Assembly (NCBI RefSeq): GCF_001613465.1
Contig: NZ_BDCK01000025.1
Location: 1-64,000, forward strand
Origin: Nocardia niwae NBRC 108934 = DSM 45340
GTDB lineage: Bacteria; Actinomycetota; Actinomycetes; Mycobacteriales; Mycobacteriaceae
Length of the DNA: 64,000 bases
Direction: 5' to 3'
The notes below the pieces were generated by a model. The model was not told the DNA's origin. It worked only from the letters and a program-made list of their open reading frames with translations, and searched no databases. Shown here one piece after another: positions 18,177 to 26,158 of the stretch. A program made the translations under genes and the position numbers. How positions within the stretch are numbered: the first letter of the stretch is position 1; the number at the start of each line of letters is the position of its first letter.

Positions 18177-19051
18177 GTTCGGTGGAATCGACCGTGGAAC
18201 GCGTCGACCAAGCGGCCGAGCAGGCCGAGGTCCGAGCGACCGAACCCCTGCCCGTCGTCCGGGCACGGCCGGAAGGCTCACTGGTCACCTGGGTGGCGCA
18301 GAGCCTGATCCAGTGCAAGCGGCTGCTGCTGATCTGGGCGCGTGACCCGGCGACGACCATCCAGACCCTGGTCTATCCGGCGCTGACCCTGCTGATGTTC
18401 TACATCGTGCTGAACAAGCCCGTGTCCGGAGCCACCGGCATGCCCGCGGTGTACGGCACGGTCCCGCTGCTGACGTTGGTCGCGGCGATGTCCGGTGCGG
18501 TCGTCAGCGCCCTCGGCTTCAAGACCGAGAAGATGACCGGGCTGCTCGGCCGGTTCTGGACTATGCCGGTGCACCGTGCGGCCGGTTTCACCGGCCGGCT
18601 GCTGGCCGAGGCGATCCGCGTTCTGGTGACGACGGTGTTCGTCGTGGCGGTGGGCCTGCTGCTCGGCTTCCGCTTCGGTCAGGGGCCCCTCGCGGCGGTG
18701 GCGCTGATCGGCATTCCGGTGCTGTTCGGCGTCGCGTTCGCCGTTCTGGTCACCGCGCTGGCCACCGTGTCCGAGGGCGTGATGCTGGTGAACATCATCG
18801 GCATGGTCAGCACGCTGCTGATGTTCTTCAACTCCGGTTTCGTCCCGGTCTTCGCCTACCCGGTCTGGTTGCAGGACGTGGTGGAGCACCAACCGATGAG
18901 CTGCGCCATCGACGCGATGCGCGGATTGTCCTATGGCGGTGCGGTCGCCGACCCGCTGCTCGAGACGCTCGCCTGGACGCTCGGCATCATCGTCGTCTTC
19001 GCCTACCCCGCGGTCAGGGGATACCGGCGGGCAGCGGAAACCGGGCCCTAA
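18173..19051 (+). CDS. ABC-2 type membrane permease, second subunit (DrrC-like)
   Basis: 292 residues. A charged N-terminus of about 60 residues precedes membrane segments including TLVYPALTLLMFYIVL, VPLLTLVAAMSGAVV, VLVTTVFVVAVGLLLGF and a C-terminal LAWTLGIIVVFAYPAV. It contains the family-typical stretch near MSCAIDAMRGL before the last helix. The start codon overlaps the stop of the preceding permease by 4 bases. It ends 17 bp from the convergent lycopene-cyclase-like gene, across a shared hairpin. Confidence 0.87.
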   Translation: MSSVESTVERVDQAAEQAEVRATEPLPVVRARPEGSLVTWVAQSLIQCKRLLLIWARDPATTIQTLVYPALTLLMFYIVLNKPVSGATGMPAVYGTVPLLTLVAAMSGAVVSALGFKTEKMTGLLGRFWTMPVHRAAGFTGRLLAEAIRVLVTTVFVVAVGLLLGFRFGQGPLAAVALIGIPVLFGVAFAVLVTALATVSEGVMLVNIIGMVSTLLMFFNSGFVPVFAYPVWLQDVVEHQPMSCAIDAMRGLSYGGAVADPLLETLAWTLGIIVVFAYPAVRGYRRAAETGP

Positions 19052-19061
19052 CCGCCCGCGG

Positions 19062-19083
19062 CGCCGGGTCACCGGACCCGGCG
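19062..19083. terminator. Bidirectional hairpin between convergent genes
   Basis: CGCCGGGTC (19062-19070) pairs with GACCCGGCG (19075-19083) around a 4-nt loop. It lies at the meeting point of the exporter operon and the convergent flavoprotein gene, overlapping the 3' end of the latter. No T-run is present. Confidence 0.5.
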
Positions 19084-20265
19084 TTCGGCCTCCTCTCGTG
19101 GTTCGGCGAAGTCGTAGTCCAGCCAGCGGTTCCGGTTGGTCCACCCGACCAGGTCGTAACGCCAGTGGAACGGCCAGGTGTGCGCCACCGTGTTGAACAG
19201 CACCGCGCCCAGAGCGGTGTAGTCGTCGTGCGCGGAGAGCAGGGCGCGCTGACCGCGCGGGGACGCGCTGAAGAACGCGTCGAACATGGCGACGGACTGC
19301 TCGGTGGTGAGTCTGCCGAGGCCGTAGAGCCCCCGCATCCGCATCCAATACACCAGTCGCGCCCGCGGCGGCCACAGCGCGGCGATCGGGTCGCCGCCCT
19401 GTCGCAGCGCGGTGATCGCGGTGTCCACCAGCGCCAAGGAGTCGGCGACGCTGTACCCCGTGCACGGATGCATCATGCCGCCGCGCGAACCGAACGGGAT
19501 CGCGCGCGCCTCGCCCTTGCGCGGCGGCGGCTGGTCGAGCGGATAGTGCGCCGCCTCGCTCGGTTCGGCTCCGGTGAGGCGGATGCCGTGCGCGGCGAGG
19601 CGCGCGAGCGTGCGCCTGCGCAGTTCGCGCTGTGGCATGCCGCCCCGGAGGCCGAGGCTGGTCTCCTCGAAGATCACCGTGCCGTCGCCGAGCGGCACCG
19701 CGTAGAGGAACGACGGCGGCTCGTCCGGGCCCGCGCCGTTCTCCGGTCGCCAGTCCAGCAGCAGTCCCGAGCCTTCGGCGACCATCGGGGCGGCCGTGTC
19801 GGCGTCCACGAAGATGCCGTGGGCGCTGGCCGCCCGGCGGCGTCCGAGCGGGGGCAGGCCCCGGGTGTCGAACACCGCCGCCGCCCGATGCACCGTGCCG
19901 CCGGCGAGTTCCACCTCGTGCGCGTCCACCCGGGTGGCGCGGCCCGCCACGACGGTGACGTCGTCGAGCGGCAGCGCCGCGCGCAGACCGGGCTTGGACA
20001 GCACGCAGTAGGGCCGGTCGATGCGATGTTCGGACTTCGTCCAGACCGTGGGCGCCGGAATGGTGGTGGCTATGGCCGTGGACGGCAGCCATTGCGGCAG
20101 CTCGTCCACCCAGCAGGAGAAGGTGGGCGGCCACATCCGGTCCGGGCGCGGGTCTATCGCGATCACCGACAGCCCGGCACGCATGGCGCGGTGCGCGAGC
20201 GCCTGCCCGGTGGGGCCGAGCCCGACCACGCACACATCGACTTCCCGGCCCGCGCTGACACCCAT
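19069..20265 (-). CDS. Lycopene-cyclase-like FAD/NAD(P)-binding flavoprotein
   Basis: 398 residues. The N-terminal dinucleotide-binding fold is VDVCVVGLGPTGQALAHRAM, followed by IDPRPDRMWPPTFSCW, which matches the CrtL/CrtY-type lycopene cyclase pattern. The segment FGSRGGMMHPCTGYSVADSLALV resembles the substrate/cofactor motif of that family. Such enzymes cyclise the ends of lycopene to form beta-carotene. No other carotenoid genes (crtE, crtB, crtI) lie in this window, so the substrate is inferred from similarity only. The ATG at 20265 places the Rossmann motif close to the N-terminus; an in-frame TTG at 20301 would add 12 residues. It is divergent from the esterase at 20488. Confidence 0.78.
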   Translation of the reverse strand: MGVSAGREVDVCVVGLGPTGQALAHRAMRAGLSVIAIDPRPDRMWPPTFSCWVDELPQWLPSTAIATTIPAPTVWTKSEHRIDRPYCVLSKPGLRAALPLDDVTVVAGRATRVDAHEVELAGGTVHRAAAVFDTRGLPPLGRRRAASAHGIFVDADTAAPMVAEGSGLLLDWRPENGAGPDEPPSFLYAVPLGDGTVIFEETSLGLRGGMPQRELRRRTLARLAAHGIRLTGAEPSEAAHYPLDQPPPRKGEARAIPFGSRGGMMHPCTGYSVADSLALVDTAITALRQGGDPIAALWPPRARLVYWMRMRGLYGLGRLTTEQSVAMFDAFFSASPRGQRALLSAHDDYTALGAVLFNTVAHTWPFHWRYDLVGWTNRNRWLDYDFAEPREEAERRVR

Positions 20266-20448
20266 AGTGGCATTCAATCCGGTCGGCCGACGCGAGCGCA
20301 ACTATTCGAAGCGGGCGAGCCCAAGGAATTAGGGTCTCGCTTTTTTCGCCCCATCGGTGGAATTCACGTTTTTCGCGCATGCCCCCAGAATCGGTGGCCC
20401 AGCAACTTCAGTCGTGTTTCGGCTCGCGACGCACCATAGCCTGGGCTC

Positions 20449-20465
20449 GGAACGCGAGGCGTTCC
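20449..20465. promoter_or_regulatory. Palindromic operator-like site before the second esterase
   Basis: GGAACGC-gag-GCGTTCC is a perfect 7-bp inverted repeat with a 3-bp spacer, 22 bases before the esterase ATG. The position suits a repressor site or a leader hairpin. The binding protein is unknown. Confidence 0.35.
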
Positions 20466-20487
20466 GGGATTCGGGATAAGGGGAGTC

Positions 20488-21492
20488 ATGAGAGGAAGCC
20501 ACCTCCGCCGGCTGGTGTTGTCGGCGGTCGTCGCCGGTGCCGTCGCATCGGCAATGGTTTCGGTGCGGGCAGCAGCGGCGCCCGCGGAGTCTTCTATCGT
20601 CTCCGTGCAGGAACACGATGCGCGGAGCCTGACATTGACGGTGCATTCCGCCGCGATGGATCTCGATATCCCGGTGGAAGTGCAGCGCGCCGCGGACACC
20701 AGCGTGCCGCGTCCGGTGCTGTATCTGCTGCTCGGCGCGGCCGGCGGCGTGGACGGCTCCACCTGGGCGACCAAGACCGATGCGATGCAGTTCCTCGCGG
20801 ACAAGAACGTGCACGCGGTCACGCCGATCGGCGGCATGTTCAGTTATTACGCGGACTGGCAGAAGGACGACGCCAGACTGGGCCGTCAGAAGTGGCGGAC
20901 CTTCCTGAGCAGCGAACTGCCTCCACTGATCGACTCGTATCTGGGGACCAGCGGGCGCAATGCCCTCGCGGGATTCTCGATGTCGGGGACCACGACCCTC
21001 GCGCTCGCCGCGACCACGGGTGACCTGTTCTCCAGCGTGGCCGCCTACAGCGGCTGCGCGCAGACCAGCGATCCGGTCGGCCGCGAATTCGTCCGGCTGA
21101 CCGTAGAGGAATGGGGTCTCGCCGAGCTGGACAACATGTGGGGGCCCGCGGGCGATCCGCAGTGGGTGGCCAATGATCCCTACGTGCAGGCGGAGGGGCT
21201 GCGCGGGAAATCCATTTACATCGCCAGCGGGAATGGCATGCCCGGCGTCTACGACCGGTACGGCGGAAAATACTCGCTGAACGGTCCGTGGGGATTCGCG
21301 AATCAGCTCGTCGTCGGCGGGGTGATCGAAGCGGCCACCAATTATTGCTCGCACAACATGAAAACCCGGCTGGACGGCCTCGGCATTCCCGCGCGATACA
21401 ACTTCCGCCCGGAAGGAACCCATTCCTGGGGTTATTGGGAGGACGCGCTGAAGGATTCGTGGCCGACGCTGACCGCTGGATTGGGAATCTGA
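20488..21492 (+). CDS. Secreted antigen 85-like esterase / mycolyltransferase family (paralogue)
   Basis: 334 residues, closely similar to the protein at 8751: both carry YSGCAQTSDPVG, NMWGP and GTHSWGYW blocks. A signal peptide occupies about residues 1-31 (basic MRGSHLRR, then a hydrophobic stretch ending near AAAAP). The nucleophile is Ser164 in GFSMSGT and His312 is in THSWGYW. The GxSMSG form is nearer to canonical Ag85 than the GLSTSG of the first copy. 'aagggga' precedes the ATG. A secreted lipase follows after 17 bp, suggesting one transcript for envelope or extracellular lipid hydrolysis/transfer. Mycolyltransferase activity is an inference. Confidence 0.88.
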   Translation: MRGSHLRRLVLSAVVAGAVASAMVSVRAAAAPAESSIVSVQEHDARSLTLTVHSAAMDLDIPVEVQRAADTSVPRPVLYLLLGAAGGVDGSTWATKTDAMQFLADKNVHAVTPIGGMFSYYADWQKDDARLGRQKWRTFLSSELPPLIDSYLGTSGRNALAGFSMSGTTTLALAATTGDLFSSVAAYSGCAQTSDPVGREFVRLTVEEWGLAELDNMWGPAGDPQWVANDPYVQAEGLRGKSIYIASGNGMPGVYDRYGGKYSLNGPWGFANQLVVGGVIEAATNYCSHNMKTRLDGLGIPARYNFRPEGTHSWGYWEDALKDSWPTLTAGLGI

Positions 21493-21509
21493 ACAGCCGG
21501 GAATTCGAG

Positions 21510-22445
21510 ATGACTCTTCGCTTCCGGGCCGCGCGTTTCGCCGGCCTCGTGATGGTCGCCGCCGCCGCGGCGTTGCCCCTCGCGCCGAGCGCGGCCGCCG
21601 CTCCCGAGACGCCCGCGCTGGACGGCGCCAACGACTGGTCCTGTCGCCCCACGCCGCAACGGCCGGAGCCGGTGGTGCTCGTACACGGCTCTGGTACCGA
21701 CATCGGCCGCAGCTTCGCCCTGCTCGCGCCCGCCATCCGGGCCGAGGGGCATTGCGTGTTCGCCGCGAATCTCGGTGCCGCGCCGGGCGTCGTCGACGCG
21801 GTGAGCGGCCAGAGCGGCTCGAGTTCCACCGGCATCGGGCCGATCGGCGCCGCCTTGCTGGGCCGCGTGGTCTACGGCGTGGCCGACATCGGCCGGATGG
21901 CAGGTGAACTCGCCGAGGTCGTACGGTCGGTGCGGGAAACGACGGGGGCGAGCCGGGTGGCGCTGGTCGGCCACTCCACCGGCGGCACCGTGATCCGGCA
22001 GTACCTGCGCGCTCGCGGCGGGGAGGCGGTGTCCCAGGTGGTGACCCTCGGAACGCCCTATCGCGGCTCGACCTGGGCCGGATTACGCGGCACCTATCCC
22101 GACCTGGCCGCCATCGGCCTCGACGACGCGCAGATCGCGGCCCAGGTCTTCGGAGCCCCGGGGCAGCAGCAGGTGGTCGGGTCATCGCTGCTGAACCGGT
22201 TGAACGCGGGAGGCGAGACCGTCCCCGGTCCCCGGTACACGGCCATCGCCTCCCGCGCCGACCGAGTGATCACGCCGCAGGACACCGCCCTGCTCGCCGC
22301 CCCCGCCCCCACCGACCGCAACGTCTGGCTGCAGGAGGGCTGCTCAGGCAACGCCGCCGACCACAGCGGCATGCTCGAAGACCCGCGCGCCGCCGCCGCC
22401 GTTCTCTCCGCGCTCGCCGGGGATCGACGAGCGTTGCCCTGCTGA
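21510..22445 (+). CDS. Secreted lipase / alpha-beta hydrolase
   Basis: 311 residues. A Sec-type signal peptide (basic start, LVMVAAAAALPLAPSAAAA) precedes a lipase domain resembling class 2/EstA-type lipases: VLVHGSGTDIG carries the oxyanion HG, and the nucleophile elbow is GHSTGG with Ser156. The later blocks VVTLGTPYRGS and AADHSGML (catalytic His) are typical of this group. Two cysteines near the N-terminus and others near the C-terminus could form disulfides. ATG at 21510 is selected because it places the signal peptide at the start. It lies 17 bp after the esterase and 43 bp before an ABC ATPase-like gene, so a three-gene transcript is possible. Confidence 0.87.
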   Translation: MTLRFRAARFAGLVMVAAAAALPLAPSAAAAPETPALDGANDWSCRPTPQRPEPVVLVHGSGTDIGRSFALLAPAIRAEGHCVFAANLGAAPGVVDAVSGQSGSSSTGIGPIGAALLGRVVYGVADIGRMAGELAEVVRSVRETTGASRVALVGHSTGGTVIRQYLRARGGEAVSQVVTLGTPYRGSTWAGLRGTYPDLAAIGLDDAQIAAQVFGAPGQQQVVGSSLLNRLNAGGETVPGPRYTAIASRADRVITPQDTALLAAPAPTDRNVWLQEGCSGNAADHSGMLEDPRAAAAVLSALAGDRRALPC

Positions 22446-22488
22446 GCGCGCCCCGGCCGGACCGAACGCACGAAGATGGAGAACCTCG

Positions 22489-23241
22489 GTGAGTCTCGGC
22501 ATTACTTGTAGCGGGCTGCGCCGCGAATTCGCCGGAGTCGCGGTGATCGACGGCGTGACCTTCCGCGCGCCTGCGGGCCGGGTCACCGCGGTGGTCGGAC
22601 CGAACGGCGCGGGGAAGACGACGCTGTTGTCGATGCTCGCCGGTCAATTGCGGCCGCACCGAGGGTGGCTCCGCGTGGAGGACGCGGATCCGAGCGTCGA
22701 ACCATGGGTGGTCCGCTCCCGGGTCGGCTGGGTCCCCGACGTGTACGAGGGAAGCATCACCTGGACCGTTGCCGACACCGTGGCGTTCTCGGCGAAGATC
22801 GCGGGCCACAGCGGAGACACGGCCGAAGAACTCGTCGACCGGGCACTGCATCTCGTGCGTTTGGCCGACTCCGCCGCCACGCCGGTTCTGCGTCTGTCCC
22901 GGAGTGCGAAGAAGTGGCTGAGCGTGGCCAGAGCGCTCGCCGCGGGTACGACGGCGCTCGTCCTGGACAACCCGATGGCCGACTTGGACCACGACGGTCG
23001 TCGCTATCTGGCCGGAATGCTGCGAGCGCTCGCGCGCCAGGACATGACCATCGTCGTTTCGGCTTGTCTCACCGACGATCTCGCCGGATGCGCGGAGAGC
23101 ATCCTGCACATCGATCACGGGCGGCTCGTCGCCGTCGACGCGTCGGCGCCGGCCCCGGTCGATCCGGGCCGGACGGCCTGCGCGGGACCGGACGCGCGCG
23201 GCTCGCGGAGGCCGGCTACTTCGGCGTCACCCAGGTCGTGA
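22489..23241 (+). CDS. Degenerate ABC-type ATPase homologue
   Basis: 250 residues with an ABC ATPase fold. Walker A is intact (GPNGAGKTT), but other key motifs are altered: the Q-loop position reads VPDVYEG, the LSGGQ signature is LSRSAKK, Walker B is ALVLDNPMADLD with Asn where the catalytic Glu belongs, and the H-loop histidine is missing (VVSACLTDDL). It can probably bind but not normally hydrolyse ATP. No permease gene is adjacent. Start is GTG with 'gatggag' upstream. The 3' end overlaps the convergent thioesterase gene by 26 bp. The frame is fully open and codon use looks normal, so it is maintained rather than decaying. The function is unknown. Confidence 0.78.
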   Translation: MSLGITCSGLRREFAGVAVIDGVTFRAPAGRVTAVVGPNGAGKTTLLSMLAGQLRPHRGWLRVEDADPSVEPWVVRSRVGWVPDVYEGSITWTVADTVAFSAKIAGHSGDTAEELVDRALHLVRLADSAATPVLRLSRSAKKWLSVARALAAGTTALVLDNPMADLDHDGRRYLAGMLRALARQDMTIVVSACLTDDLAGCAESILHIDHGRLVAVDASAPAPVDPGRTACAGPDARGSRRPATSASPRS

Positions 23242-23692
23242 TGTCGGCGTGCACCACCTCGCGGCCGTGCTTGTCGTAGATCGAGACCGGCACCACCACC
23301 TCGCGCCCTTCGGTGATGCTCGCGAAATCGGGGATCTCGGCCAGCTCCGCGACGGCGCGCAGGCCGGTCTCGGCCTTGGCCAGATATTGCACGTTCATCG
23401 CCTTGGGAATCCACCGGTGCGTCGCGGGTACCGTCGCCTCGCTCAGCATGCCCATCGCGACCTCGGCGAGATTGCACGCCGCGATGGCGTGGAAGGTGCC
23501 CAGATGGTTGTGGATGCCGAACCACTTCGGCGAACTCACCTCGCACAACCCTGGTTCGAGCCGGACCACGTTCGGCAGCACGGTGCCGAAGTAGGGCACC
23601 CGCGCCACCATCCCGAGCGAGAACAGGGCATGCCCCAGCCGGTTGTCGGGCAGCTTCTTCCAGCCGCGGTAGGTCGCGGTCTCTTTTGCCAT
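23216..23692 (-). CDS. Hot-dog fold protein (DUF4442 / PaaI-like thioesterase)
   Basis: 158 residues. The segment HNHLGTFHAIAACNLAEVAMG corresponds to the long helix of hot-dog thioesterases with its N-terminal HNH, and RWIPKAMNVQYLAKAET matches the following strand pair. Members of this group hydrolyse acyl-CoA thioesters, or are of unknown substrate. The ATG lies 8 bp downstream of a perfect CTTACT-AGTAAG inverted repeat, so it is probably repressed by a small regulator encoded elsewhere. It is convergent with, and overlaps, the ABC-like gene. Confidence 0.8.
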   Translation of the reverse strand: MAKETATYRGWKKLPDNRLGHALFSLGMVARVPYFGTVLPNVVRLEPGLCEVSSPKWFGIHNHLGTFHAIAACNLAEVAMGMLSEATVPATHRWIPKAMNVQYLAKAETGLRAVAELAEIPDFASITEGREVVVPVSIYDKHGREVVHADITTWVTPK

Positions 23693-23700
23693 ACGCGTAT

Positions 23701-23716
23701 CTTACTCAAAAGTAAG
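23701..23716. promoter_or_regulatory. Inverted repeat operator upstream of the hot-dog gene
   Basis: CTTACT (23701-23706), a CAAA spacer and AGTAAG (23711-23716) form a perfect inverted repeat directly before the start codon of the minus-strand gene. The size suits a TetR- or MarR-type dimer. Confidence 0.45.
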
Positions 23717-24130
23717 TTCCTGGACACCCCACCGATTTGAAGTGACTCGCGGGGGTCGTGCATACTGTTCGGGTTGCCCTGCACCGGGTCATGTCCGTTT
23801 CCGCGTGAAACGGGTGGCTGGGCGGGGCGAGCAGTACCCCATCGTGTACCTCGCCGGGCTTCCGGCGTGGGTACGTCCGGGACAGTGTTCCAGACCTGAG
23901 ATACGTCAGCGATCCGAGGCCGAGGAATGAGCGGACGGGCGACACGCCCGACCGCGTGGACCGGAGAACCATGACAGATGAACAGCGGCGAGGATCGAGC
24001 ATGGCTCGGTCGTGGTCTCCACCGTGTGGGACGTCTTCGTGTGTTCGGGCTGTGCAAATGAGGGTGGTCCAGAGGACTGGTGTAGCCGGGCTTCGGATCA
24101 CGAAGGAAAGCGGAGAAAAGGACACTTAGC
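23717..24130 (+). other. Long leader/promoter region of the S10 operon
   Basis: No supported gene lies in these 414 bases. A sigma-70-like promoter candidate is TTGAAG at 23737-23742, an 18-bp spacer and CATACT at 23761-23766, which would give a leader of about 360 nt before rpsJ. In other bacteria S10 leaders can bind ribosomal protein L4, but I could not recognise that structure here. Short open frames in the leader have no ribosome site. Confidence 0.4.
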
Positions 24131-24436
24131 GTGGCGGGACAAAAGATCCGCATCAGGCTCAAGGCCTATGACCACGAGGCGATCGACGCATCGGCGCGCA
24201 AGATCGTGGAGACGGTGACCCGCACCGGGGCACGCGTCGTCGGCCCGGTGCCGTTGCCGACCGAGAAGAACGTGTACTGCGTCATCCGTTCGCCGCACAA
24301 GTACAAGGACTCGCGCGAGCACTTCGAGATGCGTACGCACAAGCGCCTTATCGACATCCTCGACCCGACGCCGAAGACGGTGGACGCGCTCATGCGCATC
24401 GACCTGCCGGCCAGCGTCGACGTCAACATTCAGTGA
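24131..24436 (+). CDS. rpsJ: 30S ribosomal protein S10
   Basis: 101 residues starting MAGQKIRIRLKAYDHEAID, the diagnostic S10 N-terminus, and ending with SVDVNIQ. S10 (NusE) sits in the head of the small subunit and also pairs with NusB in transcription antitermination. The GTG start follows 'aaaagga'. It is the first gene of the S10 operon, 14 bp before rplC. Confidence 0.98.
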   Translation: MAGQKIRIRLKAYDHEAIDASARKIVETVTRTGARVVGPVPLPTEKNVYCVIRSPHKYKDSREHFEMRTHKRLIDILDPTPKTVDALMRIDLPASVDVNIQ

Positions 24437-24450
24437 CGGGGACTCGAGAC

Positions 24451-25116
24451 ATGACTGACAACAAGAACAGGCCGGCCGCCGGCATCCTGGGCACCAAGCT
24501 CGGCATGACCCAGGTCTTCGACGACAAGAACCGCGTCGTTCCCGTGACCGTCATCAAGGCCGGGCCGAACGTCGTCACCCAGATCCGCACCGAGGAGCGC
24601 GACGGCTACAGCGCCGTCCAGGTCGCCTTCGGCGCCATCGATCCGCGCAAGGTGAACAAGCCGGTCTCCGGCCAGTTCGCCAAGGCGGGCGTCACCCCGC
24701 GCCGCCACGTCGCCGAGATCCGCGTCGCGGACGCCTCCACCTTCGAGGTCGGCCAGGAGATCAGCGCCGACGTGTTCGAAGAGGGCAGCTACGTCGACGT
24801 CACCGGCACCAGCAAGGGCAAGGGCTTCGCGGGCACCATGAAGCGCCACGGCTTCCGTGGTCAGGGCGCCTCGCACGGTGCGCAGGCCGTGCACCGCCGT
24901 CCGGGTTCGATCGGTGGCTGCGCCACCCCCGGCCGCGTGTTCAAGGGCATGCGCATGTCGGGCCGGATGGGTAACGACCGGGTCACCACGCAGAACCTGT
25001 CGGTGCACAAGGTGGACGCCGAGAACGGCCTGCTGCTGATCAAGGGAGCGATCCCGGGTCGCAAGGGCGGCGTCGTGATCGTCAAGAGCGCCGTGAAGGG
25101 TGGTGCGCACGCATGA
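24451..25116 (+). CDS. rplC: 50S ribosomal protein L3
   Basis: 221 residues. The opening GILGTKLGMTQVFD and the loop GHGFRGQGASHG-type segment (RHGFRGQGASHGAQAVHRR) identify L3, which reaches toward the peptidyl transferase centre. ATG at 24451 follows 'ggggac'; a GTG at 24433 overlapping the rpsJ stop is in frame but adds residues not typical of L3. Its stop overlaps the rplD start (ATGA), so the two are translationally coupled. Confidence 0.98.
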   Translation: MTDNKNRPAAGILGTKLGMTQVFDDKNRVVPVTVIKAGPNVVTQIRTEERDGYSAVQVAFGAIDPRKVNKPVSGQFAKAGVTPRRHVAEIRVADASTFEVGQEISADVFEEGSYVDVTGTSKGKGFAGTMKRHGFRGQGASHGAQAVHRRPGSIGGCATPGRVFKGMRMSGRMGNDRVTTQNLSVHKVDAENGLLLIKGAIPGRKGGVVIVKSAVKGGAHA

Positions 25117-25823
25117 CGAGCTCAGCTGTGAACACTGAGAAGAAGTCTGCAAATCTCACGCTGCCGGTCAAGGAGATCGGCGGCAAGACCAACGGCACCG
25201 TCGACCTCCCCGCGGAGATCTTCGACGTGACCGCCAACATCGCGCTGATGCACCAGGTCGTCGTGGCCCAGCAGGCCGCCGCGCGCCAGGGCACGCACGC
25301 GACCAAGACCCGCGGCCAGGTCTCCGGCGGCGGCAAGAAGCCGTACCGGCAGAAGGGCACCGGCCGCGCCCGCCAGGGCTCGACCCGCGCGCCGCAGTTC
25401 ACCGGCGGTGGCACCGTGCACGGCCCACAGCCGCGCGACTACAGCCAGCGCCTGCCCAAGAAGATGAAGGCCGCCGCCCTGCGTGGCGCGCTGTCGGACC
25501 GGGCGCGCAACGAGCGCATCCACGTGATCACCGAACTGGTGGCGGGCCAGGCCCCGTCCACCAAGACCGCCAAGACCTTCCTGGCCGAGCTGTCGGACCG
25601 CAAGAAGTTCCTGGTCGTGGTGGGCCGCGAGGACGTCGCCGCGTGGAAGAGCGTGGCGAACCTGCAGAACGTGCACCCGATCGCTCCCGACCAGCTCAAC
25701 ACCTACGACGTCCTCAACAGCGACGAAGTGGTGTTCAGCGTCGAGGCGCTCAACGCGTTCGTGCACGGCCCCGCGGAGTCTCCGCAAGACACTGCGGCGA
25801 TTGCACAGGAGGAGAGCAAGTGA
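25113..25823 (+). CDS. rplD: 50S ribosomal protein L4
   Basis: 236 residues. The extended internal loop GGKKPYRQKGTGRARQGSTRAPQF is the part of L4 that lines the peptide exit tunnel. In some bacteria L4 also represses its own operon; whether it does so here is unknown. The actinobacterial C-terminal tail (EEESK-type, acidic/basic) is present. It overlaps rplC and rplW by 4 bases each. Confidence 0.98.
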   Translation: MTSSAVNTEKKSANLTLPVKEIGGKTNGTVDLPAEIFDVTANIALMHQVVVAQQAAARQGTHATKTRGQVSGGGKKPYRQKGTGRARQGSTRAPQFTGGGTVHGPQPRDYSQRLPKKMKAAALRGALSDRARNERIHVITELVAGQAPSTKTAKTFLAELSDRKKFLVVVGREDVAAWKSVANLQNVHPIAPDQLNTYDVLNSDEVVFSVEALNAFVHGPAESPQDTAAIAQEESK

Positions 25824-26125
25824 CCACCATCGCCGACCCCCGCGACATTCTGCTGGCGCCGGTCATCTCCGAGAAGTCCTACGGACTGATCGAGGAAGGC
25901 ACCTACACCTTCCTGGTGCACCCGGACTCCAACAAGACGCAGATCAAGATCGCCGTGGAGAAGGTCTTCGGTGTGAAGGTGACCAGCGTCAACACCGCCA
26001 ACCGTCAGGGCAAGCGCAAGCGGACCCGCTTCGGTTACGGCAAGCGCAAGAGCACCAAGCGCGCGCTCGTGACCATCTCGGCCGACAGCAAGCCCATCGA
26101 GATCTTCGGAGGCCCGGTCGCGTAA
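25820..26125 (+). CDS. rplW: 50S ribosomal protein L23
   Basis: 101 residues beginning MTTIADPRDILLAPVISEKSY, with the conserved SNKTQIKIAVEKVFGVKV core. L23 lies at the tunnel exit and docks trigger factor and SRP. The GTG start overlaps the rplD stop (GTGA) and is preceded by 'aggagga'. Confidence 0.98.
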   Translation: MTTIADPRDILLAPVISEKSYGLIEEGTYTFLVHPDSNKTQIKIAVEKVFGVKVTSVNTANRQGKRKRTRFGYGKRKSTKRALVTISADSKPIEIFGGPVA

Positions 26126-26158
26126 GCGCCCGGGAATCCAGAAAGCAGAGAAGAACTC

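Noticed and set aside
23742..23930. A short open frame in the S10 leader
   Set aside because: No ribosome site, no recognisable motif, and it lies within a probable untranslated leader.
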